Assembly (NCBI GenBank): GCA_030144725.1
Contig: JASKMD010000021.1
Location: forward strand, 585,540 to 649,539
Direction of reading: 5' to 3'
From: Haematococcus lacustris
Taxonomy: Eukaryota; Chlorophyta; Chlorophyceae; Chlamydomonadales; Haematococcaceae
DNA length: 64,000 nucleotides
Under the pieces are notes generated by a model. That model was not told where the DNA came from, ran no database searches, and saw only the letters and a list, made by a program, of their open reading frames with translations. How positions within the stretch are numbered: position 1 is the stretch's first letter; every line of letters starts with the position of its first letter. A program made the position numbers and the translations under genes. Below are positions 31,959 to 43,750 of the stretch, piece by piece.

Positions 31959-34617
31959 ATGGGTCCTAAAGCTATCCAGGTGGCTGACCCCTGGCCGTCC
32001 AATGGATGGTTTGTGCAGAAGCAGGCAACACGCACCTTGCCCAAGCTGACCTTGAGACCGGAGGTGCTGCGTCTGTACCTGGCATCCTCCACATGGGTGC
32101 TGGGCACAGGGCTGGACTTGCTGGGGGCTGTGCTGATGATAGCCGCCTTTGCACAGGCTCCAGTGAGTGGGGCAGTGGTCTCCACCCGCAGCGGCCTGCA
32201 GCTTGGCACTATGGCCAGCCTGGAACAGGGCCGGTGGCAAATGGCGTATGGAGGCAGGGGTGTGGTTATGTGTGAGGGTGGTGTGTAGACAGGTGTGATC
32301 ACAGGTGCCTCAGAGAGTGAGATGAGAGGGTAGGTGTGATAAGAGCGTTGGGGCCTTGAGGCGAGAGCAGGGAGTGGGCTGATGTTGAGCAAGCACACTT
32401 GACAACAGCAGCACAGCTGGCAGGGTGGTTGACGCACTACATGTAAGCAGGCTAGGCAGTCCTATGTGACTGCCACCAAGTGCTTTGCTTGCAGGTGTCC
32501 GTGGTGCAGCCTGTGTCAGCAGTCGGCCTGGCCATTCTCCTCATCTTCTCACACTTTTACCTCAAGGTACTCTCAAGGTGGCCAGCCTGAGGCAGCTGGA
32601 GGCAGTGACTGAGGCAGCCTGGGGCAGTGACTGCTAGGTCAGCAGCAGCTCAGGGGCAGCATTTTCAGCAAGACAAACAGACAGGCAGACAGAACAGCAG
32701 CCAGAAACAGCAGCAAGCACAAGGAAGCAGCCAGAACCATACTGCATCCATCACCTCTACATATATATTGTTATGTTGCTAGGTTGACCCTGACCCTGAC
32801 CCTGACCCTGACCTTGACCAAACTTGGCTCCTAGCCGCTGCCTTGTGCCAAGCCCTGACCGCGGTTCTGGATCTAACCTGGTCATGCAGGAGCGACTGCG
32901 GCCAGCAGAGTGGCTGTCCGCCTGCATCGCCTTTGCCGGTGTACTGGGCCTGGGGGTCAGCTCAGAACCGGAGCACCTAGAGCACCCTGACCACTTGCAC
33001 CCCTTTCGCATCGTCATGGTGTTCCTGGCCATGCTGGCCATGCTGGGTAAGCGGTTGGGAAGCTGTATTGAAGCTGCCACGCAGCTGCCAAGAAGCTGGT
33101 AGGCAGCTGCCAGGGAGCTGGTAGGAAGGGATAAGAAGTGACTAGAAAGGGGGAGGCATGGTAGGAGGCTACATTGCCACCCTCTATTGTTGCCTTGCGC
33201 CTCGCACTTCTCACTTGACATTCCTGTTCATCCTCTAAATGTCCATTTAATGCCACCTTGCTTGCCCAGCTCAGCGCTGCCAGGCCCCCTGCCCCGCCCA
33301 AGCCCCTGTCAAGCCCCAACTACTAACTGCCTTGAGCGCTGCCTGACCTCACCTGTACAGTGTGTGAGTGCATGTGGCGCCATAGCACCGGCCCCAGCCC
33401 CCGCACCAGCATTTCAGGCGCTCCGCGCCCCTCTAGCTCATTGCCAGGGGGCCCTAAATCGGGCATTGCGACCAGCGTCAACACCTCACACCCACCTCAC
33501 TCCCGCGCTGAGTCCCTGTCGCACCTCACACACCTGGGTCACACCATGGAGGGTGTGGACGCAGCTGGAGAGGCAGCAGCAGCGGGGGGGCCAGAGGGGG
33601 GACAGCAGCAGAGCGGGCCCTATCCACACAATCACCAGGCGGGGGTACCAGGCGGGGTAGCCAGCCAGGCAGCAGCAGCAGCAGCCACAGATGCAGTGCT
33701 GTGTGGGCTGGAAGGGGGAGCTTGCTTTGGCTTCTCGGCTGCTGCCTGCCGCACAGGTAAATGGCTTTCGCCCCCAACCTCTAGCTTCTCCCATCTCCTC
33801 CCTCTCTTCCCTACTTCCTCCCCTCTCCTCCCTCTCTTCTCCTCCCTCCTCCCTCCCCTCTCCTCCCTCCTTCCTCCTCCCTCCTCCCATTGTTCGCATC
33901 AACATGTTCAACACGCCTTCATGTTCACACAGGGTTCATCCTTGCGCGCCGAGTGTCTTTGGTCTGGGCCCCTCTTGGCCTGCTGTCCTCTGTGCTGCTC
34001 ACCAGCAGCGGCTTCATGCTCCAGACACGCGGCCTGAAGGCCGGGAGCACGGTGGTGGTGTGCACTATGGCAGCAGTGGCTTCCATGGTCACAGGTAAAG
34101 TGGCAGCTACTGATGCCTGCCCCTGCCCCTACCCCTGCCCCTGCCCCTGCCCCTGAACTGACCCTGACCCTGACCCTGACCCTGACCCCCAGGTGTGTTG
34201 GCTGGGCTGCTAGCTCTGGGTGAGGCGCTGCCCTCCACTCACGCCATGCGCCTAGCCCGCCTGGCCTCCTGGCTGGCCATCCTGCTGGGCGTCTCAAGCC
34301 TAGCAGGTCAGCCAACCGGGAAATCTTGTTATTAATGCATGTGAGGTGGTGCAGGTAGGGGTGTGGTGCAAGGCTGACTGGCTTGTGCGATTTGATCCAC
34401 AGGCGGCCCAGATGGTTTGGCTACAGCTGGGCGGGCGGTGGCGGCTCTTGTCACCGCTCGACTGCCCCCGCCGCCTCCTTGGGTGTGGCGCGTCCTGCCG
34501 TTGCCGGTCGCGCAACTCATGCGTCGCGCGGGGAAGCGGATCGGGGCGGCGGCGGGCGCGCACCATGAGGCGCACGGAGGTGTGCTGCTGCCGGTCAGCC
34601 ACTCCCCTGGGCATTGA
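31959..34617 (+). CDS. NIPA-like (DUF803) multi-spanning membrane protein, probable Mg2+ transporter family
   Basis: Seven exons are read: 31959-32162, 32495-32566, 32890-33046, 33361-33756, 33933-34094, 34193-34306 and 34403-34617. They total 1320 bases, 439 residues, with phases consistent. Transmembrane stretches include STWVLGTGLDLLGAVLMIAA followed by FAQAPVSVVQPVSAVGLAIL and the conserved FSHFYLKERL, then WLSACIAFAGVLGLGV and VMVFLAMLAML. A long polar loop lies in exon 4, then VSLVWAPLGLLSSVLLTSSG, STVVVCTMAAVASMVTGVLA and LASWLAILLGVSSLAG. The APVSVVQPVSxxGL and FSHFYLKE motifs match plant NIPA-like proteins. The first transmembrane helix is not visible, so an extra 5' exon is likely and the ATG at 31959 is provisional. 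The gene is convergent with the phosphodiesterase, 266 bases away. Confidence 0.7.
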
Positions 34618-34883
34618 CCTTTCTCACCGACCGCCACGCGCTCCACATGAACGACGTTGTGACAGTCTGCACTTGTTGCCAAGCTCCCGGGCGCGCATTG
34701 CAACCGGCGTTTTCCAAAGGATGGCCGCCCGTTCAAGTGATGTACAAACGCCAATGCGACAGTGGTCGCGGCTGCTAAGCGTGCGGACTGGTCTTTTGGT
34801 ATGCTCTCAGTTCACAATAAAACGCAGCAACACAACCGCCAGCTGAGTGGCCTCGCAACCGACACAACTCGTATTTTCATATG

Positions 34884-37020
34884 TCAGGTCCCGAGCGGGA
34901 ACTCCGCCACCAAGCACCAACTCGCTGTGCTCTTATCGTCCGTCGGAGTGCTCCACAGCGCCAGTCGGTCCACGGTGAAGCCCGGATCCACGAGCAGGCT
35001 GTCGTACGTCTGGCCTTCGCCGAAGAGCCGCGTCCGGGCGGAGTCAGCCGCCTGCATAATGCGGGTTTGTCGTGGTCGCGCAAGCCGTGGTCGCCGGATG
35101 GTCTCAGTGCCGTTAGTGCCAGCGGCAAGTGTCATCGTGCTCTCAATGTGGGCTTTGCTTCCAGCCCTGCTGCCCACTCAAAGAACCAGCTGGTTTCGTG
35201 CCAGCAAGCGAGGGGCTCTCAGCCCTGTTGCCTGGTTGCAATACTCCACCCCGTATCACTGCATTATAACTTTACTCACATATGGTTGTCGCGCTGGCTA
35301 GCTTTTGCCCCTCACTGGTACCCTGTTGCCCACTTACTTCTACCCTGTCACACCTCCCCCCCTATGATGTCATGTTCCTTCAATGACATACTTTCGTGTG
35401 GAGTGAAGCCGGCCACACTCCATCCCGGTGAATAGGGGGCGTGTGGCCATGTAGCATGCATGTGGTCACACCCCACTCAGCCAAGGCCACACCTCCCTGA
35501 CATGGGGTCACACCTTGGCTTTGTCAGCGTCACTGAGGTCAGCGTAGAGGAGTGAGAGGTGAGGCATGTACGGGCCAGTGCTCATACCAAACGCCTCACT
35601 GCAAAGCCATGCAGGGGCAGGGAAGCAGCAGCAGCAGATGAGGATGGCAGCCACAGTAGATTTCACTAGTGACAACAGCAGAGGCATCAGATGGCCTCCC
35701 GCTCCCCTGCCCCTCGCCCTGGCCCCTGCTTACCGTGCAGCCGCAGCTGCCTGCATCACGGCAGGCTCCTGGGCCACCAGCAGGAACACGCACTGGTAGT
35801 AGAAGGTGCCGGTGGACACGTTGAGGAAGTTGAGGCGGTACTTCTGGGCAGACCAGGGGAGGTCAGGCAGGGCAGGGGATGAGCCACAGGGTGCCCACCA
35901 GTGAGGGCTGGGGGCAGGCCAACAGGCAACGGCAAGGTGCAGCCTGAGAGGGGTTGGGTGCGCCCTGCAGAACCCCCGCCCTGCAGAACCCCCTGAGCCC
36001 AGCGCAGTAATTGGACGGCCTGGCATCTACACATCTAGACCTGCCGTCAGAGCTGATGCGTCACACTGATGTTTCTCACCCCTCCCTGCCCTGTCACCTG
36101 TGCATGGAGCTCTGTGCTCTGTGCCTTGTGCCCTGCCCTCACCATTGCTGTATACATGTACAAATGTGTACACATACCATTGCTGGATAGCACCATGGCT
36201 GAAAAGCAGCATTTCTAGATAGCTCCATTGCTGAATAGCACCATGGCTGGATAGCAGCATTGCTGGATAGCAGCATTGCTGCACCATTAGACCGTTGGTA
36301 GAGACATGGCTAGATATGCTAGAGACATGGCTAGACATGCTAGAGACATGGTGATGAACGCGCTATGCTGCTGTGGCTGCTGCTGCGGCTGCTGCTGCGG
36401 CTGCTGCTGCTGCTGTTGCTGCTGCTGACACCAATGTTGCTGACTCTGATGGCAGTGAGGGGAAGGGGGAGGAGGGACAAGCTGTGGCTGCAGCTGCAGC
36501 TGCTGGTGCTGCTGGTGCTGGTGAGAAGATGAGGAGCAGCTGCAGCAGGGGCAGTGGCAGCAGTGGCGGAAGCAGGCGGCAGCAGGGTCCTCCACCTTGA
36601 GTTGTTGAGCCAGGCGCTGGGAGACCTCTAGCACCGAGTCGCGTGGCTGCTGGATGTCACCCAGCAGCGTCACGTGGGGGGGAAAGCAGGGGGCCTGGAC
36701 GCCTCACCCACACAACGACAACAACGACAACAACAACAACACAGACAACAACACAGCAGGCTGAAGGAAGAGGCTACAGTTGACGTCCCTGCTGCCTGCA
36801 CTTGCGCAGTGCCCCTGCCCCTGCCCTCGCCCTCGCCCCTGACACTGGTGCTGGCCATGTCCCTGCCCCTCATCTTCCGCTCCCCTCCTCTCCGCTGCCA
36901 TTGCCGCCCGCACCTGCACCGCACTGTGCTGCTCAGCCAGGCGCTTCACCTCGGCTGCCAGCTTGGCCCCAGACTCCCCAGAGGGCATCAGCCACAGCGA
37001 GTAGCTCTCGCTGCTGGGAC
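34884..37020 (-). CDS. cyclic phosphodiesterase (2H superfamily, plant CPDase type)
   Basis: Opens cyclic phosphate esters such as ADP-ribose 1'',2''-cyclic phosphate, a product of tRNA splicing. Minus-strand exons in order: 37020-36914 (SSESYSLWLMPSGESGAKLA), 36694-36596 (FPPHVTLLGDIQQPRDSVLE), 35843-35734 (NVSTGTFYYQCVFLLVAQEP), 35598-35514 (GPYMPHLSLLYADLSDAD) and 35051-34884 (FTVDRLALWSTPTDDKSTAS, ending AEFPLGT stop). Both catalytic His-x-Thr/Ser motifs are present: HVT in exon 2 and HLS in exon 4. Phases agree throughout. The visible part is about 189 residues, close to the plant enzyme (about 180), so only the start codon and a few residues are missing. They lie upstream of 37020 and I could not place them. 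Confidence 0.88.
36130..36355. repeat. short tandem repeats in CPDase intron
   Basis: Two local arrays: GGATAGCAGCATTGCT-like units (36180-36285) and CTAGAGACATGGCTAGACAT-like units (36298-36352). A (CTG)n run follows at 36366-36428. All lie between CPDase exons 2 and 3. Confidence 0.75.
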
Positions 37021-38360
37021 CTGCAGAGTCAGGGTCACGTTCAGGGGGAGGGTCAGGGTCAGGGCCGGAGGGTCAGGGTCACGGTCAGGGTCAGGGCCAG
37101 AGGGTCAGGGTCAGGGGGAGGGTCAGGGTCAGGGCCAGGGTCAGGCAGGCAACACTTGGACACCACGGGATAGTGCGCACCCACAACGGGCTGGCGGCTG
37201 GGTGGTGCAACCACCAACAATACCAGCCACTAACAATGACTAACACGGCTTGCAGGGGTGCAGCAGGCAACAACTGACCAGCATGACACGCCCTGCAGCC
37301 CCGCTGGCTGCTCGCCGCTTGCAAGCAAGGACATTCACATGACATGCAGGGGCATGCAAGCTGGAGGGGTAAAGCCTAGACTTCTACCCTGCCCCAACTG
37401 CACCCCCAAACCTCAATATTAGCATAACCACCAAGGACCTCACCCTACCTCGACATTACCCCAGCCCTGCTTGCTCCCAGCCCCCCAGCTGTATGATTCG
37501 GAAGGTGGCAGGGAGTGGTAGGAGGTCTCCTTTACACCCCTGCTGCTGCTGCTGCTTCTGCCTGCTGCTGCTGCTGCTGCTGCTGGTGGTTGAGCCCTTG
37601 GTTGACGCTTCCCACCTGACATGCTCCCAATCCTGCCGCTGTCTCGATGGGCTGCCTGCTGTGGCGCTGCCCCAGGGGGGAGGAGGGCTGACCTGAACGC
37701 CCTGCCTCCGGTGCTTAGATCTGCATGCCAGGTATGCCAAGGTCAGGAGGCAAGGGGCCATGGACAGGGGGGATGGGGGTAGGCTTGCAGACTTGCTGCT
37801 GGTGCAAAGGCCATGTCATGATGCTGTTCAGCTTGCAAGAGCTGCACTTGTTGCTGGCAGCGCTGGCCTGATGGCCAAAGCTTGAGAGCTGCACTAGGAG
37901 TGGCCACTGAATTGGATAGCCACTCTGCTGTGAAGGATGTTAAGGAGCAGGATGATGGGCTGGCTGAGGGCGTTGCAGCGATGCAGCAATGGGCACCTAC
38001 CTGAAAGACACAGCCGCGCAGAAAGAGCGTTGTGTGAAGAAGTCCTCGAGTTCCTGCACCAGGTTGCATGGCGCAGCTGTCGACGTATGTCATGCGGTCG
38101 CGACTAGGCATCGCGGCAAGCCAGCGTACCAGACAAGGCGGGCCAGGTGGATAAAAGGAAATATGCAGAGCAGCACACTAAGGAGCACAGCAACAACGGC
38201 TGTGAACTTAGCCAGGTTAGGCAGGAACCTTCATCGCATTGATTTGCTTCAAAAGCCAACGGTACTGCTTTCCACTGCTCATGAACCCATGCGGTCACCC
38301 CCGCCATGGGCTGCACCCCTGATAAAATCTTTCTGATTTTTACGAGTTTTACAGCCATTC
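37021..38360. other. unassigned region upstream of CPDase
   Basis: 37030-37145 is GGGTCAGG simple repeat. 37545-37590 carries (CTG)n. On the minus strand 38225-38110 reads a convincing membrane helix, AVVAVLLSVLLCIFPFIHLA, and 38050-38000 reads NLVQELEDFFTQRSFCAAVS before a GTAGGT donor. The two are in different frames with no splice pair I can defend. A small minus-strand membrane-protein gene is possible. Confidence 0.35.
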
Positions 38361-40540
38361 TCGCGCAGGGCGGTGCAGCTCAATAAAGCGAGGCTAGCGG
38401 GCTGCTCGGGCTGATGAGCAAACCCAGCTACCTGCCTGCCAGGCCATGATGCTCTACCTTATACACACCACACGCCTGGTCCAGCCCGCTCCGAATCACA
38501 GACATTATCCTGGGTGTCCTGCAGTCCAACTTTACTCAGCTGGCTAATGACACCAGCCCGTTACCGCTCTTCGAGCAGTGTTGCAGCTCGGCGCCTGTGG
38601 TGATTGGCTACCCCTTGTCTGGGCCTCGCTGTAGTGATTCGGCGGCCAAGCTTACAATTGTGACTAGGGCCAAGCTACCAGTCCATACAGTAGTGCTGAT
38701 ATGTATTCATTAACCGAACGACCAACAAGAACAACAGGATGTGAGCACTACGGCACCTCACTGCAGTATTGCAGCGTATCTGTGCAATTGTTTGATGGCC
38801 AAAATCAGATCTTGCATGCATACAAGCGATGACTGCACAGGTGTTTCCTACTATAAGGCAGGTGGGGCACTACTGTACGACCAGGCACCTCATCACCCAG
38901 CAGGTGGGTGAAGGGTGCGGCTCCTGCCACCAGCAGCAGACCACCACACCATCCAGGCTCCTAGTCAGCAGTGGACAAGGGGCTGGCTGCGGAGTGGTGA
39001 CCGAGATGGTGGTGCTGGCTGGGGTTCATGGAGGTCACATGTAGCAGGTGGGGACAGCGGTGCCACAGGTGCCTGCGCCACACATCAACAGCTGCCCAGG
39101 GTGTTGTGGCACACAATCGCATTGTCTCATTGTCAGGTTGGTATGGTCGAGGCTGCCTTACATGGGCAGGCAGTGGGGTATGAGGCAGAGGGGTGGGATA
39201 GCAGGCAGGGGGCTGGGGGCCGGCAGGCAGGGGGCTGGCAGGCAGGCAGGTGTGGGCGGGGGCCACAGCTCCTTCCACGCTGTGCCAACGACATGCACAT
39301 GGCTCTGACCTGCGTATGGGCTCATGTCCTTGTACTTGCATGACACCGACCAGGAAGACGATGCTGCAGCCAAGGTATGCCCACCATCACACAGCGGCAG
39401 TGTCGCCATCAGAGCAAGATACTCATAAAAAAATAGACTGGACATCAATAGGCTACACAGCATGCAGGTGCAGGCGGGTAGCATGTGCTTCGTGGTACGC
39501 GGTACAAAGGTGTGGGTTCCCGTGCCCACACGCATACAATGTTGCTGGTGCAAGTTGCGTGTAGCATACGGTCAGCAGCCTCAGCACAGGGGCGTGCCGA
39601 GGCTGGGCAGCCTGTTGAGCCCACCAGGCCCAGGGCCAGGAGGCTGAGCAGCCAGCTCAGGGCCAGGGCCAGGAGGCTGAGCAGCCAGCTCAGGGCCAGG
39701 GCCAGGAGGCTGAGCAGCCAGCTCAGGGCTGGCCTGATCAGGTGCCCCTGCTGCTGCAGGCTGTGTGGCAGCTCTTTGCATTGGACAAGTTTTGTTGACC
39801 TGATCAGGCGCCCCATTGTGAAAAAGAATTGTGACTGGACCTCTCAGTTGCCCCTTTGTGCCCACACACCAGCGCCCACAGCCCTGACACAGTGCCTGCT
39901 GGGCACGCTCACACGGCCACAATGAAGACCACGATGGCAGTACATCCCAGAACGTGACGCGCTCGCTGCGCCGCACTGTAAGCTGTCTCCGCAGCATGAC
40001 TCCGCTGATGTCTCCGCTGCAGGTCTAATCTCTCAGGACCTAACTAGTAGCTAACTAGTAGGCAAGGACGTGTCATCAAATACAACGGCTGTTAAAGTCA
40101 CAGCCTACACACCAGCGCCCACAGCCCTGACACAGCCAGGCAAGCACCCAAACAGCGCCAGAGCCTAGGCCCAGCGCCTCCCATTGACTAAGCCCTGACG
40201 CAGCCAGGCAAGCACCCAAGCAGCCTTAAAACCTGGAGGCATCTCCCAGTAGCTGAGCGCCGCAAGGCTAAGGCAAGGCTAAGGCATGGCGCCCTCAGCC
40301 GCATGTTGCCCGCTGTGTTGCTGACAGGAGGAAGCTGACCTGAGACACAACAGACCGCTGCCCATGCGCTACCCCACTCACCAGCGTTCAGCAAAGAGCT
40401 GACAAACAAAGGCCGGGGTTTGTCGGCAGTGTCCACGCAGCTGCAGTTCTGCGTGGTAGCCATCACGACGGGAACTGCAAACATTGGGTCCTACACTCCC
40501 CTCACATGGCAACAACGGGTTCCATGCTGCCTTCACATGG
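38361..40540. other. unassigned region with local repeats
   Basis: No splice-supported gene. It contains three 36-bp units (GGCCAGGAGGCTGAGCAGCC...) at 39627-39730, a repeated CACACCAGCGCCCACAGCCC (39866 and 40108), and GGCAGG-type repeats near 39190-39250. A minus-strand frame at 39450-39270 (LALMATLPLCDGGHTLAA) may be a stray exon. Confidence 0.35.
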
Positions 40541-40564
40541 CAGGCCTGGGGGTTGGGGGGGGGC

Positions 40565-40728
40565 CCCTAGCCCATACTATGGGCTAGGGACCCCCAAGCC
40601 CCAGCCCAGGGTATGGGCAGGGGCTCGGGGCCCCTGCCCATAGTATGGGCAGGGGTTTGGGGCTCGGGGGCCCCTAGCCCCAAGTATGGGCTGAGGGCTC
40701 GAAGGCCGCCCTTCTGCCGGCCTTCGAG
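40565..40728. repeat. cluster of GC-rich palindromes of the organelle-genome type
   Basis: Three strong hairpins lie in 164 bases. Arms CCCTAGCCCATA / TATGGGCTAGGG are at 40565-40576 and 40578-40589 with a 1-base loop. Arms CCCCTGCCCATA / TATGGGCAGGGG are at 40631-40642 and 40644-40655 with a 1-base loop. Arms CTCGAAGGCCG / CGGCCTTCGAG are at 40698-40708 and 40718-40728. A degenerate fourth lies at 40671-40696. Confidence 0.85.
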
Positions 40729-41181
40729 GGGGCCCTTCCTTTGATTGTTTTTAAAAACACTTCTTGAGCAGCCTTAGCAAATAGATGAAGCGTTCCATGC
40801 TGCCATGGCCACCGCACCGCCAACCCTGCTTCCCTCATCACTGATGCGGTTGATGTGATCCTTGCGTGCTTGCCAAGGGTGGCCAAACTACAAAGACTGC
40901 GGGGGGACGAGGACACCAGAACTCCACAGCTGCAGAGCTTACGGTGACGGAGGCTGTGGTGCTGGGTGGGTATGATGCCGCCTACGGAGGTCAATGGATC
41001 TGTGTGCCGGTGTATACCATGCTCCCATCATGACTGATGGGGCTGACACTACAGTGGCTGGAGCGAGCCGAGGACAACACAAGCAGCAGCAGCAGCAGCA
41101 GCAAGGGTGCTGTAGTCGTTCCTGGTGGGGAGGTGATGGCTGTGGTGATCAGGGGTGGTTGCTGGCCGCCGCCTCACTCAC

Positions 41182-41331
41182 CTGGGCGGCATACCGGCAT
41201 GCGGCCCGGCAGCAGGGGAGGGAGGGGAGCACTTTCCGGAGAGCTGGGAGCAGTTCATCATTGTCCTTCACTCTTTTGATAGCAGCCAATGGGAAGCCGC
41301 CAGCTCCAAGGATGTACCACATGAACGAAGT
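41182..41331 (-). CDS. orphan 50-codon exon of an unidentified gene
   Basis: Minus-strand exon with a textbook acceptor (CTCTTGTCTGCTGCAG) and donor (GTGAGT), phase 0 at both ends. It reads TSFMWYILGAGGFPLAAIKR, VKDNDELLPALRKVLPSLPC, CRAACRYAAQ. It is hydrophobic at the start with a basic, helical middle. No family recognised. The expected 5' neighbour would lie right of 41331, toward the truncated Fanzor copy. A minus-strand frame at 40900-40740 with REAGLAVRWPWQHGTLHLFA might be a later exon. Confidence 0.5.
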
Positions 41332-41649
41332 CTGCAGCAGACAAGAGACACTCCTCCAGGATGTGGGTAAGAGGGCGTGGGAAGAGGATGGGGGAGGGAG
41401 GCGAAAGGCGGCTTTTTCACACAACCTCCGGGCATGGGGAGAGGGCGTGGGGAGAGTAGAGGGGGCTTTCACACATTGCCCCATCCCCGTGGGTGGACAC
41501 TGGGCAAAGGAGGTAGGGAGGTGCTCTGACCCAGCCTGGCTGAAGCGGTCTCTATGGCAAGGGCGTTTGCTTGACGTGCATGGGTGTTTGTGCGCACGAG
41601 CTGGCAGGAGTGAATACCCAGCATCGCTAGGCTGGGATGGTGGTGATGC

Positions 41650-42215
41650 AAGCGCACCAAGGCTGAGCCAGGGGCAGCCGAGCCCACCAAGGGCAAGGGC
41701 AAGGGCAAGGGCAAGGCTGCCAAAGCCAAGCCAGCCCCACAGCCAGGCAGGTGGCTGGACAGGGACTGCAATGCAGCATTGAACATGCAACGCATTGGGG
41801 AGAGCAGGTGGCGGCCGCTGGAGCTGTGCTACTGGCCAGACCAGGGAGCTCTGCCAGCCAAGGGCAAGGAGTACCCTGGCCTGGGCTACAAGCGGCTGCG
41901 AGACAAGCCCCCCAAGGCCCAGGAGCAGCAGCAGCAGCCTGCTGAGGCACAGTAATGTGTGCCCCCCCCACTTTGAGCTGTCATCAGCTTACAATTAGTG
42001 CATGTTTTGTCATGCCAACTCTACATCATAGCCCTCGGGTCAGGCAATAGTGTAGGTGGTAGGCGGGCTCATGTGCCATGTGCACTGGGTTTACTCCACA
42101 CAGCCCAATAACACTGTTTGAGCCGGATCTAGTTAGTGGCTGCTAGTGGTTGCTAGTGGCTGCTAGTAGGTACTTCTGATCCGGCTCAAATGGAGGCCCT
42201 AGTGAGGGACAAGGG
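41650..42215 (+). mobile_element. 5'-truncated Fanzor element (C-terminus plus complete 3' end)
   Basis: Starts abruptly within the Lys-rich linker and encodes GRWLDRDCNAALNMQRIGES, then ALPAKGKEYPGLGYKRLRDK and a TAA at 41953-41955. The non-coding 3' region follows, nearly identical to 21997-22259. The terminal stem is perfect here: TTTGAGCCGGATC at 42117-42129 and GATCCGGCTCAAA at 42178-42190. About 103 codons remain, with only the RuvC-III part. No direct repeat was found at its borders. Confidence 0.75.
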
Positions 42216-42220
42216 GGCTG

Positions 42221-42676
42221 CACTGTCTTCAGCTCTGTGCACAAGAGGCTGTGGACTGTAGCCTGTCACACTGGGCACCGACTAGCGGCAGACGCATACC
42301 TGGCCCCTAGAGTGGGCAACTCGTGCCAAGCGGGACTTGAGCGGGTGAGCGGGTTGAGCGGGTGAGCGGGTGAGCTGGCAGGACTTGAACTAGTGTGGGA
42401 GTAATGCACCCTTGTCTGGCATAGCCCGCGCACTGCACTACAAGCGCTGCACCTGACCCTGTTGTGGCCAGGTGTGTGGGCCTGCTGCCTGCCATGCCCA
42501 GTACCGCCTGACACATCCTAACGCAGCCGGACACCTGGCGCCCCCACCACCAACTAGATGTAGATTAGAGCAGAGGAGCAGAGAGCAACTGTTTCTGCCA
42601 GGACTATGGCTGGTGGGAGGGTAGCAAGGGCATGCCTTGAGCCTACTCGTTCTTGACAGGACTGTGACTCTGGTCA
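42221..42676. other. unassigned
   Basis: No supportable exon. Short GAGCGGGT repeats occur at 42336-42372. Confidence 0.4.
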
Positions 42677-42787
42677 GGGCAGCCCTCTGTTGTGTTGCAG
42701 CCCCTGCGTGGCCCAGCCCACCCCCCTGACCCTGGCTCAGGTTCAAGCGCTTGGCCGCCTGACCACACCCCTCCTCCAGAGCCTCCT
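42677..42787 (-). pseudogene. duplicated C-terminal piece of the Q/G-rich leucine-zipper-like gene
   Basis: About 110 bases match 48658-48768 with few changes. On the minus strand the piece reads ALEEGCGQAAKRLNLSQGQG and GGLGHAGAA, the end of the protein at 48.6-51 kb. Nothing else of that gene is present here. Confidence 0.7.
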
Positions 42788-43750
42788 CCCAGCTCAAGCC
42801 CAACTCATGAGGCGTGAGCGCCATCACCCACAAACAACACCTTGTTTCCATGTTTAATAGGGCGGTTTTGTTCTGGCCCAGACAAGCCAACCAGGTGCAC
42901 CATCGTTTTATTGAGTCTGTCCTCAAACATTCAGGTCTGAACCACTGGGCTTGCCAACCCAAACCTTTTGCTCTTTTGGCTGGCCACCCACCCAGCGAGT
43001 GTCGTCAGACAGCTTCAGGTTTCCCTTGACAATGCTCAGCTCCTGACCGCAAGCGCTTTCAAAATCAACCACGGAGGGAATGCATGTGTCCTCCCACTGA
43101 GCTGCCGCCGCCCAGCCTGCGCACAAACCAAGCAGCCAGAACCATAAAGCGCTTGGCAGCAGGGGAGCTTCTGCAGCTAAGCAGGTTCAGGCGCGGGAAG
43201 GTATTGCATGCGCGGCAGGAGCGGCGATGTGAAATGTCGCGGCTTTGCGAAGCCAGCGCCTTGCACGACTGCCTCGGCATCAGCGGATATCCTCACTAGC
43301 AGGGACGAGCAGGACGGCCGCAATGACACGAGCGTGGAACATTGTCGCGATCCTTTGTGGAGCCACGTGAGGGCTAGAGGGCGCTGACGCTGAGTTTGCA
43401 CGGCGTGTGGTGCGTCGTAGTCGTCGTCTAGCTTCCAGTTCCCCGATGATAAGTGTGTACAGAAGCTACTGACGATGACAGACAAATCAGCTTTTGAACC
43501 TCGCCGGCTGTCGCGACAAATGTGCATTGATGAATGTCCAGGTGCAGTCTGCGCGCAGAGGTGAGCAGTTTAGGCAACGGAGCTGGAAACATCGTGGAGG
43601 CCAGCCCTGCCGGGCACCCCTCCCTGGAGCTAGGGGGCGGCAGCGCCCGCCCATCACTTTCTCTACCCCCCAAACACGCGTCAAGTTGTGTCGGTATCCA
43701 GGTTTTGTACAGGTTCATGCAGCTGGAGGCCGTGAGAAGCGGGGAGGGCT
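42788..43750. other. unassigned
   Basis: Contains open frames on both strands (for example 43527-43177 minus) but no pair of splice sites or domain I can defend. Confidence 0.35.

Noticed and set aside
32768..32822. CCCTGA repeats as telomeric sequence
   Set aside because: The unit is GACCCT, a common intronic simple repeat here, not a telomere motif.
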